Below, in pieces: positions 1 to 8,968 of a stretch of DNA of 64,000 nucleotides. The notes below the pieces were generated by a model. It was given only the letters and a program-made list of their open reading frames with translations, ran no database searches and had not been told where the DNA came from. The first letter of the stretch is position 1. Each line of letters starts with the position of its first letter. The stretch comes from Fuchsiella alkaliacetigena. GTDB taxonomy: Bacteria > Bacillota > Halanaerobiia > Halobacteroidales > Acetohalobiaceae. The position numbers were made by a program, and so were the translations under genes. The DNA lies in the NCBI RefSeq assembly GCF_023227765.1, contig NZ_JALKBZ010000001.1, positions 62,001 to 126,000 of the forward strand, read 5' to 3'.

Positions 1-2130
1 TAAAACTTGACATCCCCGAGGGATTGAATTAATAAAAACTTGACCATACCTTCTATTAATAATCCTCTTATCCAATACTACTACTACTCCTTGATCAGTC
101 TGGGAGCGAATCAGCCTACCAAAGCCCTGTTTAAACTTAATTACCGCTTGAGGTAACATATAATTCAAAAAAGGGTCTTTACCAGTTGACTCTAGCTCTT
201 CCACTTTAGCCTCTACAATAGGATCAGTAGGCACTTTAAAAGGTAGTTTGACAATCACAACTAAACTCAATTTATCTCCGGGGATATCTACCCCCTCCCA
301 AAAACTAGCTGTCCCTAAAATTACCGCTGCTTTACTTTCTTTAAAATCCTTAATTAAAAGATGACGCGACTTATCTCCTTGACGATAGAGATCAATTTCA
401 GCCTCTTTAAGTTCAGATTTTAACTCAAGATAAAAGCTATTCAGCATCTTATAGGAAGTAAAAAGAACTAAGCTGCGACCTTGATTAGCAAATAATAACT
501 TTGCTAATGCTGCTATAGCTTGCTTAGTAAACTCTTCACTATTCGGGCCCGGTAAATCTATAGGAACTGCCAACATAGCCTGTTGCTGATAATCAAAAGG
601 ATCACCAGTTCTTAGTTCAGCTACCAACTCCTCTGTTAAACCTAATCTATCTCTAATATATGAAAATGATTGATCAACCGTTAAAGTAGCTGAAGTAAAT
701 ATTATAGAATCCATCTCAACTAACAGCCGCTCTTTAAACTCAGCTGCAATATCTACTGGGGCTGAATTAAGATTACAGTTAATCTCCCCCTGACTATTTT
801 GCTTAGTTTCTATCCAATTTACTACTTCTTCCGTCGCCGAATCATTGAGAATAAGATCTACAGTCTCCACCATCTGTTGTAGGTACTTGATTTTAGCTTC
901 TAAATCTAAACACACTCCTTCATAGTCTTCAAAATCAACTCCAGAAATTAAGGCTAAGTTGCTACTGAGTTTTTTCAGTTCACGTAATAGCTGATTCAAA
1001 GCTAATAAGAAGTTTTCAGCTTCTTCAGTTACTTTAAGCCAATCAGCATGTTCTATTATATTCTCTTTAAGTCGCAGCTTCCCGCTAGCTGTTTCTGTCT
1101 TTAATTCCTGAGTAAAATTAGCCAAACACTCAAAGAAGATATTACTTCTTTCAGTAGATTTTAATACCAAAGGCTGGAGAGTATTATCTATTAAACGTTG
1201 TAACTCTAAGCGCTGCTTTTTTTCAATATCCTCTTTAGCTTGATTGATCCTAAAGCGCAACTCTAGCAAAAAACCTTCTATTCCTTGTTTAGACTCTTTA
1301 GGATATAAGTTATGTAAAAAGCTCAATAATTCTCTTTGACTAACCTTCTTTCCTAGGTAGCTAGTAGCTACCTCTTCAATGTTATGGGCCTCATCCAAAA
1401 TAATATGCTTATATTTAGGCAAGACAGCCATTTCTAAATCCATACCCTCTTCTTTACGTACAGCAATATCAGCAAATAGAAGATGATGGTTAACTACTAA
1501 AATATCAGCACTAATGCTTTCCTGTCTAGCTTGAGTAAAATAGCACCGCTGCTGGTAAGGACAGTTAGCTCTTAAACAGCTTTCACTTTCGGAAGCAACT
1601 CGCTGCCACAGCTTAAATTGAGGTTGAAAAAGCAGTTCGGAACGACAACCGCTTACCGCTTGCTTATTCCAGGCCAGTAGTCTAGAATAAGAGCTGAATT
1701 CTGCTTCACTTAAAACTTCAGTTGCTAAATTTTCTAAGGTGTAAAGCTTTCTTAAACACAGATAGTTACTTCTCCCTTTAACTAAGACTGCCTTAAAGTC
1801 CTTATCCAAAACCTGTTGCAAAAAAGGAATATCCTTTTTAATCAACTGCTCCTGCAAATTGATAGTATTTGTAGAAACTACTACCCTTTGCTTGTTTTGG
1901 AGGGCCCAATAAATACTAGGCACCAAGTAAGCCCAAGACTTACCAGTTCCTGTTCCTGCTTCAACCAACAGATGAGTCTGTCGATTAAAGGCTTTCGCTA
2001 TTACTTCAGCCATAATCTTTTGTTGATAACGATACTCATAATCGTTTAAATTCTGAGCTAGCAAGCTTCCTTCAGTAAAAAGTTCACTTATTTCAGCAAC
2101 TGGTAGTTTCTCTATCTCATTAGCTTCCAT
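1..2130 (-). CDS. dinG: ATP-dependent DNA helicase, DinG/YoaA (XPD-like) family, 3' end cut by window
   Basis: Superfamily 2 helicase expected to unwind DNA 5' to 3' at repair or R-loop structures. The frame is open from the ATG at 2130 to the window edge (710 codons), so the C-terminus is missing. Visible are Walker A GTGTGKS near residue 57, four cysteines near residues 162-195 (the last three spaced C-x4-C-x5-C) that fit the iron-sulfur cluster of XPD-like helicases, a DEAH box near residue 246 and the motif VI segment QGFGRLIRS. There is no N-terminal exonuclease domain of the kind seen in Bacillus DinG. The ATG overlaps the nfo stop by one base and has an AGGTGA ribosome site, so it is translated with nfo. 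Family certain; exact orthology to DinG is inferred. Confidence 0.9.
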   Translation of the reverse strand, partial: MEANEIEKLPVAEISELFTEGSLLAQNLNDYEYRYQQKIMAEVIAKAFNRQTHLLVEAGTGTGKSWAYLVPSIYWALQNKQRVVVSTNTINLQEQLIKKDIPFLQQVLDKDFKAVLVKGRSNYLCLRKLYTLENLATEVLSEAEFSSYSRLLAWNKQAVSGCRSELLFQPQFKLWQRVASESESCLRANCPYQQRCYFTQARQESISADILVVNHHLLFADIAVRKEEGMDLEMAVLPKYKHIILDEAHNIEEVATSYLGKKVSQRELLSFLHNLYPKESKQGIEGFLLELRFRINQAKEDIEKKQRLELQRLIDNTLQPLVLKSTERSNIFFECLANFTQELKTETASGKLRLKENIIEHADWLKVTEEAENFLLALNQLLRELKKLSSNLALISGVDFEDYEGVCLDLEAKIKYLQQMVETVDLILNDSATEEVVNWIETKQNSQGEINCNLNSAPVDIAAEFKERLLVEMDSIIFTSATLTVDQSFSYIRDRLGLTEELVAELRTGDPFDYQQQAMLAVPIDLPGPNSEEFTKQAIAALAKLLFANQGRSLVLFTSYKMLNSFYLELKSELKEAEIDLYRQGDKSRHLLIKDFKESKAAVILGTASFWEGVDIPGDKLSLVVIVKLPFKVPTDPIVEAKVEELESTGKDPFLNYMLPQAVIKFKQGFGRLIRSQTDQGVVVVLDKRIINRRYGQVFINSIPRGCQVL

Positions 2131-2975
2131 TAAATCACCTCATCAGCTAGATCCTGCAAAGTCTGCAAATTCAATTCATCATCTCCAGCTTCATCAATTG
2201 GCGTCTCCAAAATTAGGGCCTTAACGCTATCAGGTAAAAGCTTTAATAACTCCTTAAAGCCTGAATAACCAATTTCACCCTGCCCAATATGAAAATGCCT
2301 ATCCTTGTTGCTACCCAGTTCCCCTTTAGAATCATTAATATGTACAACTTCTAATCTATCCAAAGCAAAATCTTCATCAATTTCAGCCAACAGCCTTTGA
2401 ATTCCTTCTTTAGTACTGAGATTATAACCAGCTCCAAAGGCATGACAAGTATCTAAACAGAGTCCAATCTCTGCAGTAGGAATGCCAGAGACCATAGCCG
2501 CTAACTCCTTAAAATTCACTCCGAGCTCGGTTCCAGCTCCGGCTACATTCTCCAATAACAGCTTAACCCCTGTTTCATTTTCAGCCACTAACTGCTCTAG
2601 GGCCTGATTGATTCTAGCCAAGCCAGCTTCAGTTCCCGAGCCAGTATGATTACCAGGATGTAAAACTAAATAATCGGCTCCCAAAAGCTCTGCTCTCTGC
2701 AAATCTGCACTAATAGCTGCTTTAGATTTCCGATACAGCTCCTCTTTAGGCGTAGCTAAGTTACTTAAATAGTTAACATGTACTATTAGCGGATTGATTT
2801 CAGCCTCCGCTAGCTTAGTTTTGAAGGTAGCAATTTCCGCTGATTTTAACTGCCGGCCCTGCCAGTTCCTCGGACTTTTAGCAAAGATCTGTAAAGTATC
2901 AGCTCCTAACTCAACCGCTCTATCCACTGCTTTATCAACTCCACCAGCTATGGATAAATGGAGTCCTAATTTCAT
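2130..2975 (-). CDS. nfo: Endonuclease IV (AP endonuclease, Nfo)
   Basis: Zinc-dependent apurinic/apyrimidinic endonuclease of base-excision repair that nicks 5' to abasic sites. The 281-residue protein has the family signatures in order: HLSIAGG at the N-terminus, VLHPGNHTGSG, CLDTCHAFGAGYN, HINDSKGELGSNKDRHFHIGQG and LILETP, which include the His, Glu and Asp metal ligands. The ATG at 2975 is preferred because AGGTGG lies six bases upstream; a GTG three codons earlier falls inside that ribosome site. It follows the pnp terminator and is coupled to the downstream helicase gene, making a small two-gene repair unit. Confidence 0.96.
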   Translation of the reverse strand: MKLGLHLSIAGGVDKAVDRAVELGADTLQIFAKSPRNWQGRQLKSAEIATFKTKLAEAEINPLIVHVNYLSNLATPKEELYRKSKAAISADLQRAELLGADYLVLHPGNHTGSGTEAGLARINQALEQLVAENETGVKLLLENVAGAGTELGVNFKELAAMVSGIPTAEIGLCLDTCHAFGAGYNLSTKEGIQRLLAEIDEDFALDRLEVVHINDSKGELGSNKDRHFHIGQGEIGYSGFKELLKLLPDSVKALILETPIDEAGDDELNLQTLQDLADEVI

Positions 2976-3005
2976 ATTTTCCACCTACTTACAGTTGTAG
3001 TATAA

Positions 3006-3044
3006 TTTAAAAAACATAAACCAGAAAGAATCCAGTTTATGTTT
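3006..3044 (-). terminator. Rho-independent terminator after pnp
   Basis: On the minus strand a 10-bp stem (AAACATAAAC paired with GTTTATGTTT, loop of 13) is followed by further U residues, directly downstream of the pnp stop. It separates the rpsO-pnp unit from nfo. A TATACT box at 2999-3004 could be a -10 element for nfo, but I see no convincing -35 box. Confidence 0.75.
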
Positions 3045-3075
3045 CAGAAAAGTAATTAGTTGTTAAAAGCCAGAA

Positions 3076-5193
3076 CTAATCTTCTTCATTCTCCAGCTCA
3101 GCTAAGGCATCCTTCCTTGATAAATTAATTCGATCTTTATCATCAATTCCAGTCACTTTAACCGTTACCTCATCTCCTTCTTCCATCAAGTCTTCCACCT
3201 TTTTAACATGGTGGTCGGCCATTTCAGAAATATGAAGTAATCCATCTTTACCAGGTAAAACCTCTACAAAAGCACCATAATGAGTAGTCTTCTTAACCTC
3301 ACCTTCATAGATCTTACCTACTTCTACATCTTCCGTTATTTTATTTACCATTTCTTGAGCTTCAAAACCGCTCGCTTGATCCTCTGCAGCAATTACTACT
3401 GTGCCGTCATCATCAATATCCAATTTAGCTCCAGTAACTTCCACTATCTTTTTAATAGTCTTGCCGCCGGGCCCGATTACATCTCTAATCTTATCCGGAT
3501 CGATCTCCATGGTAATAATATTAGGTGCATAAGGAGACAGATGATCTCTAGGCTCTGAAATAGCCTTTGACATCTCCTCTAAAATATGCAGCCTACCTAT
3601 TTTAGCCTGCTCTAAAGCCTCTGCTAAAATCTCCTTAGAAACTCCATCAATCTTAATATCCATCTGCAAAGCAGTTACTCCATCTTCAGTTCCGGCTACC
3701 TTAAAGTCCATATCGCCGTTAAAGTCCTCTATCCCTTGAATATCCGTCAAAATTGCTAACTGATCTCCTTCTTTCATCAGTCCCATAGCTATTCCAGCTA
3801 CCGGCTTTTTAATAGGAACTCCAGCATCCATCAAAGCTAAAGTACTACCGCAGATACTAGCTTGAGAAGTAGAACCGTTAGACTCTAAAACCTCAGAAAC
3901 TACCCGAATAGTATAAGGGAACTCATCATAGTCAGGAATCATTGGCTTTAAAGCCTTTTCACCTAAAGCACCATGACCGATCTCTCTTCTGCCGGGGCCG
4001 CGAATAGGGCCAGTCTCTCCCACACTGAAAGAAGGGAAGTTATAGTGATGCATATATCTTTTAGAGTCTGCATCTTCCAAACCATCTAGAATCTGCTCAT
4101 CACCTACTGCACCTAAAGTAGCTACCGTTAAAGCCTGCGTCTCACCCCTAGTGAAAACTCCTGAACCATGAGTCCTTGGTAAAAGACCTACCTTGCACCA
4201 AATAGGACGCACTTCATCTTTTTGACGACCGTCAATTCTAATTCCTTCTTCAATCACCAAACTACGAATAGCTTGCTTTTTAAGATCACCTAAAGTAGAC
4301 TTGACTACCTTGTTTTTATGCTCAGCATCTTCTGTTTCACTGAACTTCTCAGCAAAATGCTCCTTAGTTTCAGTTCTTATCTTATCTAACTGCTGATTTC
4401 GCTCGAGCTTATCAGTAATCTGTAAGGCCTCTTTAATCTGCTCGCCAACATACTCTTTAACCTCAGCTTCAACATCCTCATCTTCATAAACTGCTAATCT
4501 GATATCCGTCTCTTTTTCCTTACCAATTTCAGCTACTATCTCTTCTTGTAAAGAAATCACCTTTTTAATTTCTTGATGTCCAAACTCAATAGCATCAAGT
4601 AACTGCTCCTCTTTTACTTCATCAGCAGCAGATTCAACCATCATTACCCCAGCCTCATTCCCAGCTACAATCAAGTCCAAAGGACTCTCTTCTTGCTGCT
4701 CTAGAGTAGGATTGATCACAAACTCATCCTCAACCATACCTACTTTTACCCCTCCGATTGGCCCATCGAAAGGAATATCAGAAATACATAAAGCTGCTGA
4801 AGCACCAATCATAGCTGCGATATCAGGTGGATTATCGTTATCTACCGAAAGCACTGTAGCTATAATCTGTACATCATCGCGCATTCCTTCAGGAAATAAA
4901 GGACGTAAAGGTCTATCGATTAATCTTGAAGTCAAAGTAGCTGCCTCACTAGGTCTTCCTTCCCGCTTAATAAAGCCTCCCGGAATCTTACCTGCGGAAT
5001 AAAGTCGTTCTTCATAATTAACCATCAAAGGAAAAAAGTCCATTCCCGGCCGCGGATCATCCATAGTAGCAGTAACTAAAATAACACTCTCACCATATCT
5101 AACTAATACCGAACCATTAGCCTGTTTAGCTAAGGCTCCACTTTCTATAACTAAATCTCTACCTCCAAACTCAAGGCTCCATTCTTTTTGCAT
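3076..5193 (-). CDS. pnp: Polyribonucleotide nucleotidyltransferase (PNPase)
   Basis: Phosphorolytic 3'-5' exoribonuclease of mRNA decay, working as a trimer. The 705-residue length is normal for the family. Order: first RNase PH domain (residues about 5-215), alpha-helical linker, second RNase PH domain carrying the active-site stretch [15 protein letters not shown] domain with [11 protein letters not shown] near residue 566, and an S1 domain from about residue 622 ([20 protein letters not shown]). The ATG at 5193 is chosen because AGGAG lies eight bases upstream; a TTG two codons earlier would be too close to it. It lies downstream of rpsO across a stem-loop, the usual bacterial arrangement. 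Confidence 0.97.
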   Translation of the reverse strand: MQKEWSLEFGGRDLVIESGALAKQANGSVLVRYGESVILVTATMDDPRPGMDFFPLMVNYEERLYSAGKIPGGFIKREGRPSEAATLTSRLIDRPLRPLFPEGMRDDVQIIATVLSVDNDNPPDIAAMIGASAALCISDIPFDGPIGGVKVGMVEDEFVINPTLEQQEESPLDLIVAGNEAGVMMVESAADEVKEEQLLDAIEFGHQEIKKVISLQEEIVAEIGKEKETDIRLAVYEDEDVEAEVKEYVGEQIKEALQITDKLERNQQLDKIRTETKEHFAEKFSETEDAEHKNKVVKSTLGDLKKQAIRSLVIEEGIRIDGRQKDEVRPIWCKVGLLPRTHGSGVFTRGETQALTVATLGAVGDEQILDGLEDADSKRYMHHYNFPSFSVGETGPIRGPGRREIGHGALGEKALKPMIPDYDEFPYTIRVVSEVLESNGSTSQASICGSTLALMDAGVPIKKPVAGIAMGLMKEGDQLAILTDIQGIEDFNGDMDFKVAGTEDGVTALQMDIKIDGVSKEILAEALEQAKIGRLHILEEMSKAISEPRDHLSPYAPNIITMEIDPDKIRDVIGPGGKTIKKIVEVTGAKLDIDDDGTVVIAAEDQASGFEAQEMVNKITEDVEVGKIYEGEVKKTTHYGAFVEVLPGKDGLLHISEMADHHVKKVEDLMEEGDEVTVKVTGIDDKDRINLSRKDALAELENEED

Positions 5194-5254
5194 TAACAAC
5201 TCTCCTTTATTTAGTATTATTAATAATATAATTTACTAAATCAATCTAAAATAT

Positions 5255-5276
5255 AAGAGCGGGAAATCCCGCTCTT
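5255..5276 (-). terminator. Stem-loop between rpsO and pnp (terminator or attenuator)
   Basis: A 9-bp perfect stem AAGAGCGGG/CCCGCTCTT with a four-base loop, followed on the minus strand by an AU-rich tract (ATATTTT). It is GC-rich against an AT-rich surround. It could end part of the rpsO transcripts, or be a processing or decay-control hairpin such as is known between rpsO and pnp in other bacteria. Confidence 0.65.
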
Positions 5277-5296
5277 TGACTTAACTAATTGATTAC

Positions 5297-5563
5297 TTAG
5301 CCCCTTAACCCTAATTCATCGATTAAAGCTCGATAACGCTCTACATCGTTATCCTTTAAATAGCTAAGTAAACGCTTACGCTGACCTACCATCTTCAAAA
5401 GACCTCGGCGCGAATTATGATCCTGTTTATGATCCTGAAGATGTTCCGTCAATTCAGCAATACGAGCACTTAACAAGGCAATCTGAACCTCTGGCGAACC
5501 TGTATCATCTTCATGACGCTTAAATTTTTCGATTATAGCTTCTTTTTTCTCAGCAGTTAACAT
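5297..5563 (-). CDS. rpsO: 30S ribosomal protein S15
   Basis: Primary 16S rRNA-binding protein of the small-subunit platform. At 88 residues it matches S15 exactly, with the conserved core [22 protein letters not shown] and the [21 protein letters not shown] segment that contacts rRNA. The ATG has a perfect AAGGAGGTGA ribosome site. It has its own sigma-A-type promoter and a long stem-loop leader upstream, which suggests autogenous control, and it is followed by pnp. Confidence 0.98.
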   Translation of the reverse strand: MLTAEKKEAIIEKFKRHEDDTGSPEVQIALLSARIAELTEHLQDHKQDHNSRRGLLKMVGQRKRLLSYLKDNDVERYRALIDELGLRG

Positions 5564-5591
5564 ATAACTTCACCTCCTTAATCTCAAATCC

Positions 5592-5639
5592 CCATTAACC
5601 AAGAACTGCGCTGGTGAAAACGCTATTCCTAGTTAATGG
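5592..5639 (-). promoter_or_regulatory. Structured rpsO mRNA leader, probable S15 autoregulatory element
   Basis: The RNA from the minus strand folds into a 14-bp outer helix (CCAUUAACUAGGAA with UUCUUGGUUAAUGG, complete with three G-U pairs) capped by an inner GCG/CGC helix. It sits between the rpsO promoter and the rpsO ribosome site. Ribosomal S15 leaders of several unrelated structures are known in bacteria; assignment to S15 binding is inferred from position. Confidence 0.65.
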
Positions 5640-5655
5640 TTCAAACTACCATATA

Positions 5656-5684
5656 ATTTTAACATAAAAAAAAGAGATTGTAAA
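5656..5684 (-). promoter_or_regulatory. Sigma-A-type promoter of rpsO
   Basis: On the minus strand a -35 box TTTACA (5679-5684) and a -10 box TAAAAT (5656-5661) are separated by exactly 17 bases, about 95 bases upstream of the rpsO ATG. Each box differs from consensus by two bases or fewer. Confidence 0.75.
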
Positions 5685-5730
5685 CAGCATCGTTATAAAG
5701 TGCAATTAATAATTAACCTTTAACTATTAA

Positions 5731-6654
5731 CTATTTATTTAAAATCTCTCGAGCCTCTTCTATATCCTGATTGATCTGCTTAACTAGCTCTTCTTGACTA
5801 GCAAATCCTATCTGTCCCCGTAAACGTTGCACAAACTCCACCTCTAACTGCTGTTGATAGATATAATCACCAAAATCAAAGATATGCACTTCAAAAGTAA
5901 ACTCATTCTGACTAAAAGTAGGTTTAGCCCCTAAATGAGCTACTCCTTGATAACTACTACCATTTAAAGAAACCTTAACAGCATAAACTCCAATTTTAGG
6001 GATAACATACTCAGCTAGCAGCTTTAAATTAGCTGTAGGAAACCCTAACTTCCTGCCTCGCTTATCTCCACCTACAACCTCTCCGAGTATAGAATAGTTA
6101 CGACTTAAGTACTTTTTAACTTCACTAACTTGTCCAGATTCTATTAACTCTCTAATATAAGTGCTACTTACTATTACTCCCTCAATAGTTACCGCCTCTA
6201 AGGCCTGAACTGTAAACCCTAACTCCTTACCTGACTTTTTTAACTTGTCTACATTACCTAAACCTCGATGACCAAATTGAAAATCTGACCCTACCACTAC
6301 TTTTTGAGCATTAATTCCAGCCACTAAATAATCTTTAACAAAGCTCTCAAAGTCTAACTTAGCAAAATCATTAGTAAACTCCTGCAGATACACCTTATCA
6401 ATCCCGATTTCTGCAATAATTTTCAATTTTTGCTGCCAATTACTTAGTAAGCGTGGCTTTTTTTGGGGAGCAATAACACTCATCGGATGGGGAGTAAAGC
6501 TAAATAAAGCACTTTTACAAGCTAACTGCTTAGCATTAGTAATCGTTTCTTCAATGATCTGCTGATGCCCGTAATGAATACCATCAAAGCAGCCTAGAGT
6601 AACCACTACTGAATCTTCTTCTTCTTTAATTGCCTCGCCTCTAACAACTTCCAT
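5731..6654 (-). CDS. ribF: Bifunctional riboflavin kinase / FAD synthetase
   Basis: Converts riboflavin to FMN and FMN to FAD in the cytoplasm. The 307-residue protein has the N-terminal adenylyltransferase domain with the nucleotide-binding GCFDGIHYGHQQII and SSTYIRELI motifs, and a C-terminal riboflavin kinase domain starting near residue 185 with GDKRGRKLGFPTANL. The ATG is preceded by AAAGGGGAG. It is the last gene of the rimP-nusA-infB run; the intergenic stretch to rpsO (5564-5730) holds the rpsO promoter and leader. Confidence 0.95.
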   Translation of the reverse strand: MEVVRGEAIKEEEDSVVVTLGCFDGIHYGHQQIIEETITNAKQLACKSALFSFTPHPMSVIAPQKKPRLLSNWQQKLKIIAEIGIDKVYLQEFTNDFAKLDFESFVKDYLVAGINAQKVVVGSDFQFGHRGLGNVDKLKKSGKELGFTVQALEAVTIEGVIVSSTYIRELIESGQVSEVKKYLSRNYSILGEVVGGDKRGRKLGFPTANLKLLAEYVIPKIGVYAVKVSLNGSSYQGVAHLGAKPTFSQNEFTFEVHIFDFGDYIYQQQLEVEFVQRLRGQIGFASQEELVKQINQDIEEAREILNK

Positions 6655-6667
6655 TCTGCTCTCCCCT

Positions 6668-7585
6668 TTAACAAAAGAGTCTCACCGGTTTAAAAATTCT
6701 CTTCTTACTTTTTTGCTCTAACACAAACTCATAAATCCCTAAAAACTCATCTTCAGCACTATAAACCCTGATTTTTTGCCCTAAATCCAACTTATTTTCC
6801 TGATTAGCTACTCCTTCAAAATCAAAACTAGCTCCATTACTGACTAATTTATAAAGTTGAGGTTCAGACTTGATCTTTATTTTGGGATAATGAACTAAAG
6901 CAGAATCTATAGGTAATAAAGTCTCTGCTAAAGAATCGGTGCTTGCTGCTTTCTCTAACTCTGCTAGAATTATCGCTTCGTTTATTTTAAAAGGGCCCAC
7001 TCTATCCCTAATCAAAAAGGATAAATGCCCACAACTGCCCAACTTTTTAGCAATATCAGCTGCTAAAACTCGAATATAGGTTCCTTTAGAACACTCAACA
7101 GCAAACCTAATCACAGGTAAATCCACTGCTAAAACTTTCAGATTATAAATCTTAACCTGACGCGGCTCTCGCTCCACCGTCTTACCTTGTTGGGCTAATC
7201 TGTACAAGCGTTTACCATCCTGCTTAACAGCAGAATACATAGGTGGCACCTGTTCAATTTCCCCTACAAATTCTGCACAAGCCTCTTTAATAAGCTCTGT
7301 ATTTAATTCAGAAACTTCCTCCTCAGCTACTATCTCTCCAGCAGCATCTAAGGTATCGGTTTTAATTCCTAATCTCAATTCAGCTATATACTCCTTAGAA
7401 GTATCAACTAAAAATCGGCTCACCTTAGTAGCCCTACCCACACAAATAGGTAAAACTCCGGTTGCTAAAGGATCTAAGGTTCCCGTATGGCCTACTTTTC
7501 TAATCTGCAGTATCTTTCTAACTCTTTTTACCGCCTGAAAAGAAGTCAGATTTAATGGTTTAACTAGGTTAATTATCCCCTGCAT
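6668..7585 (-). CDS. truB: tRNA pseudouridine(55) synthase TruB
   Basis: Makes pseudouridine 55 in the T-loop of tRNA. The 305-residue protein has the catalytic motif HTGTLDPLATGVLPICVG with the active-site Asp, the downstream YSAVKQDGKRLY segment and the SKGTYIRVLAADI motif; the C-terminal part is PUA-like. The ATG at 7585 has AGGTG six bases upstream and lies 17 bases inside the end of nrnA, so the two are translationally coupled. A GTG three codons earlier falls inside the ribosome site. Confidence 0.95.
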   Translation of the reverse strand: MQGIINLVKPLNLTSFQAVKRVRKILQIRKVGHTGTLDPLATGVLPICVGRATKVSRFLVDTSKEYIAELRLGIKTDTLDAAGEIVAEEEVSELNTELIKEACAEFVGEIEQVPPMYSAVKQDGKRLYRLAQQGKTVEREPRQVKIYNLKVLAVDLPVIRFAVECSKGTYIRVLAADIAKKLGSCGHLSFLIRDRVGPFKINEAIILAELEKAASTDSLAETLLPIDSALVHYPKIKIKSEPQLYKLVSNGASFDFEGVANQENKLDLGQKIRVYSAEDEFLGIYEFVLEQKSKKRIFKPVRLFC

Positions 7586-8567
7586 TGCCAACACCTAATT
7601 CTTCTTTTAGTTTAGAAATTACCATCTTTTCAGCTTTAGCCAAGGGAGCTTCAACAGTACAACCGGCTGCCCGAGCGTGACCGCCCCCACCAAAATAACT
7701 AGCAAACTCATTGACAGAAAAAAAGGCATTAGACCTCAAACTAACTCGCGTCTCTTCAGCAGCTACTTCTTTAAATAAAATTCCTACCTCAACTCCTTCC
7801 AAGCTGCGAGGATAATTAACCAAACCTTCAGTATCCTCCCAAGTAGCCTGTACAGAGTTCAAAGTAGACTGGTCTACACTTAACCAGGCAATCTGTTGTT
7901 GGGCAGTTACCTGTAATTCACTTAAAACCTTACTTAAGAGCTTTAAATTACTGAAGCTACGTTTTCCATAAACTTCGGTAATTATAGCCTGCGTATCTAC
8001 CCCTAACTCCAACATATCAGCAATAATCCGGTGAGTTTTAGCTGAAGTATTAGCATAGGTAAAGTTACCAGTATCAGTAATCAAAGCTGTAGCAATAGCA
8101 GTTCCAAAATCGCTCTTAAAATTAACCCCTAACTCCACAGCTAAATCGTAGATCAACTCTCCGGTAGCTGCTACTGTAGAATCCACATAGTTTTTACTTC
8201 CAAACTCTTCGTTATCTTCATGATGGTCTATATTAATTATTTTATCTTCTTCAGTCAGCAGAGCTTCCACTTCGCCTATCCTTGATAGCTCACCACAGTC
8301 TACAACAAAATAGACTCCGTAAGACTCCTCTTTTAAGTCAACAGGTAGCTCCTGATAGCTATGTATATCCTGACTACCGGGTAAAAACTCCAAATAACCA
8401 GGTACTGAATCAGCTAATACAATCTCTACTTGCTGACTACAAGACTCCAAAATAAACTTTAGAGCTAATAATGAACCTATGCTATCTCCATCCGGATTAA
8501 CATGAGAGGTTAATAAAAACTTATCTTCCTTTTCTATTATATTTAACAAATGTTGATATTTCTTCAC
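7569..8567 (-). CDS. nrnA: DHH/DHHA1 phosphoesterase, bifunctional oligoribonuclease / PAP phosphatase NrnA
   Basis: Degrades short RNA oligonucleotides and dephosphorylates pAp in Firmicutes. The 332-residue protein has the N-terminal DHH domain with NPDGDSIGSLLAL, the DHH signature in INIDHHEDN near residue 115, and the C-terminal DHHA1 motif GGGGHARAAG. GTG start with GGGG upstream. Its position between rbfA and truB is the standard one. Confidence 0.93.
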   Translation of the reverse strand: MKKYQHLLNIIEKEDKFLLTSHVNPDGDSIGSLLALKFILESCSQQVEIVLADSVPGYLEFLPGSQDIHSYQELPVDLKEESYGVYFVVDCGELSRIGEVEALLTEEDKIINIDHHEDNEEFGSKNYVDSTVAATGELIYDLAVELGVNFKSDFGTAIATALITDTGNFTYANTSAKTHRIIADMLELGVDTQAIITEVYGKRSFSNLKLLSKVLSELQVTAQQQIAWLSVDQSTLNSVQATWEDTEGLVNYPRSLEGVEVGILFKEVAAEETRVSLRSNAFFSVNEFASYFGGGGHARAAGCTVEAPLAKAEKMVISKLKEELGVGNAGDN

Positions 8568-8593
8568 TTAAACCCCAGCCTTTATTTAACATT

Positions 8594-8938
8594 TTACTCA
8601 TCTAACTCTTCTAGTATCTTAAATATCTTCGTGCCTCGTTCAATAGAGTTATCGTATCTAAAGATAATCTCCGGTGTATGACGCAAACGAATTCGTTGTC
8701 CTAACTCTCTCCGTATATAACCTACAGCATTTTTTAAGCCTTCCATTGTTTCCTCTTTAGCCTGCTCATCATCGAGCACACTGACAAATATTTTAGCATG
8801 TCGCAGATCACCGGAAACCTCAACATCAGTAATAGTTACAAAACCAATTCGGGGATCTTTAATCTCATCCTGCAGTAACATTTGACTAACTTCCTGTTTG
8901 ATTAATTCTCCTACTCTTCTCGGTCTATGCTTAGCCAT
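8594..8938 (-). CDS. rbfA: Ribosome-binding factor A
   Basis: Binds the 30S subunit during late 16S rRNA maturation. The 114-residue sequence shows the family pattern: [17 protein letters not shown] near the N-terminus, [27 protein letters not shown] in the KH-like core and [19 protein letters not shown] near the end. It lies directly downstream of infB, as in most bacteria. Confidence 0.96.
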   Translation of the reverse strand: MAKHRPRRVGELIKQEVSQMLLQDEIKDPRIGFVTITDVEVSGDLRHAKIFVSVLDDEQAKEETMEGLKNAVGYIRRELGQRIRLRHTPEIIFRYDNSIERGTKIFKILEELDE

Positions 8939-8968
8939 TATAAATCAACTCCTATTAAGTCATATTTA

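Noticed and set aside
1816-2049. Plus-strand open frames throughout the window, such as 1816-2049, 3280-3558, 29224-29586 and 55568-55921
   Set aside because: All lie opposite well-supported minus-strand genes, lack recognisable domains and have compositions expected from antisense reading.
2999-3004. Separate promoter for nfo from a TATACT box
   Set aside because: No acceptable -35 box at 16-18 bases, so it is mentioned only with the terminator.
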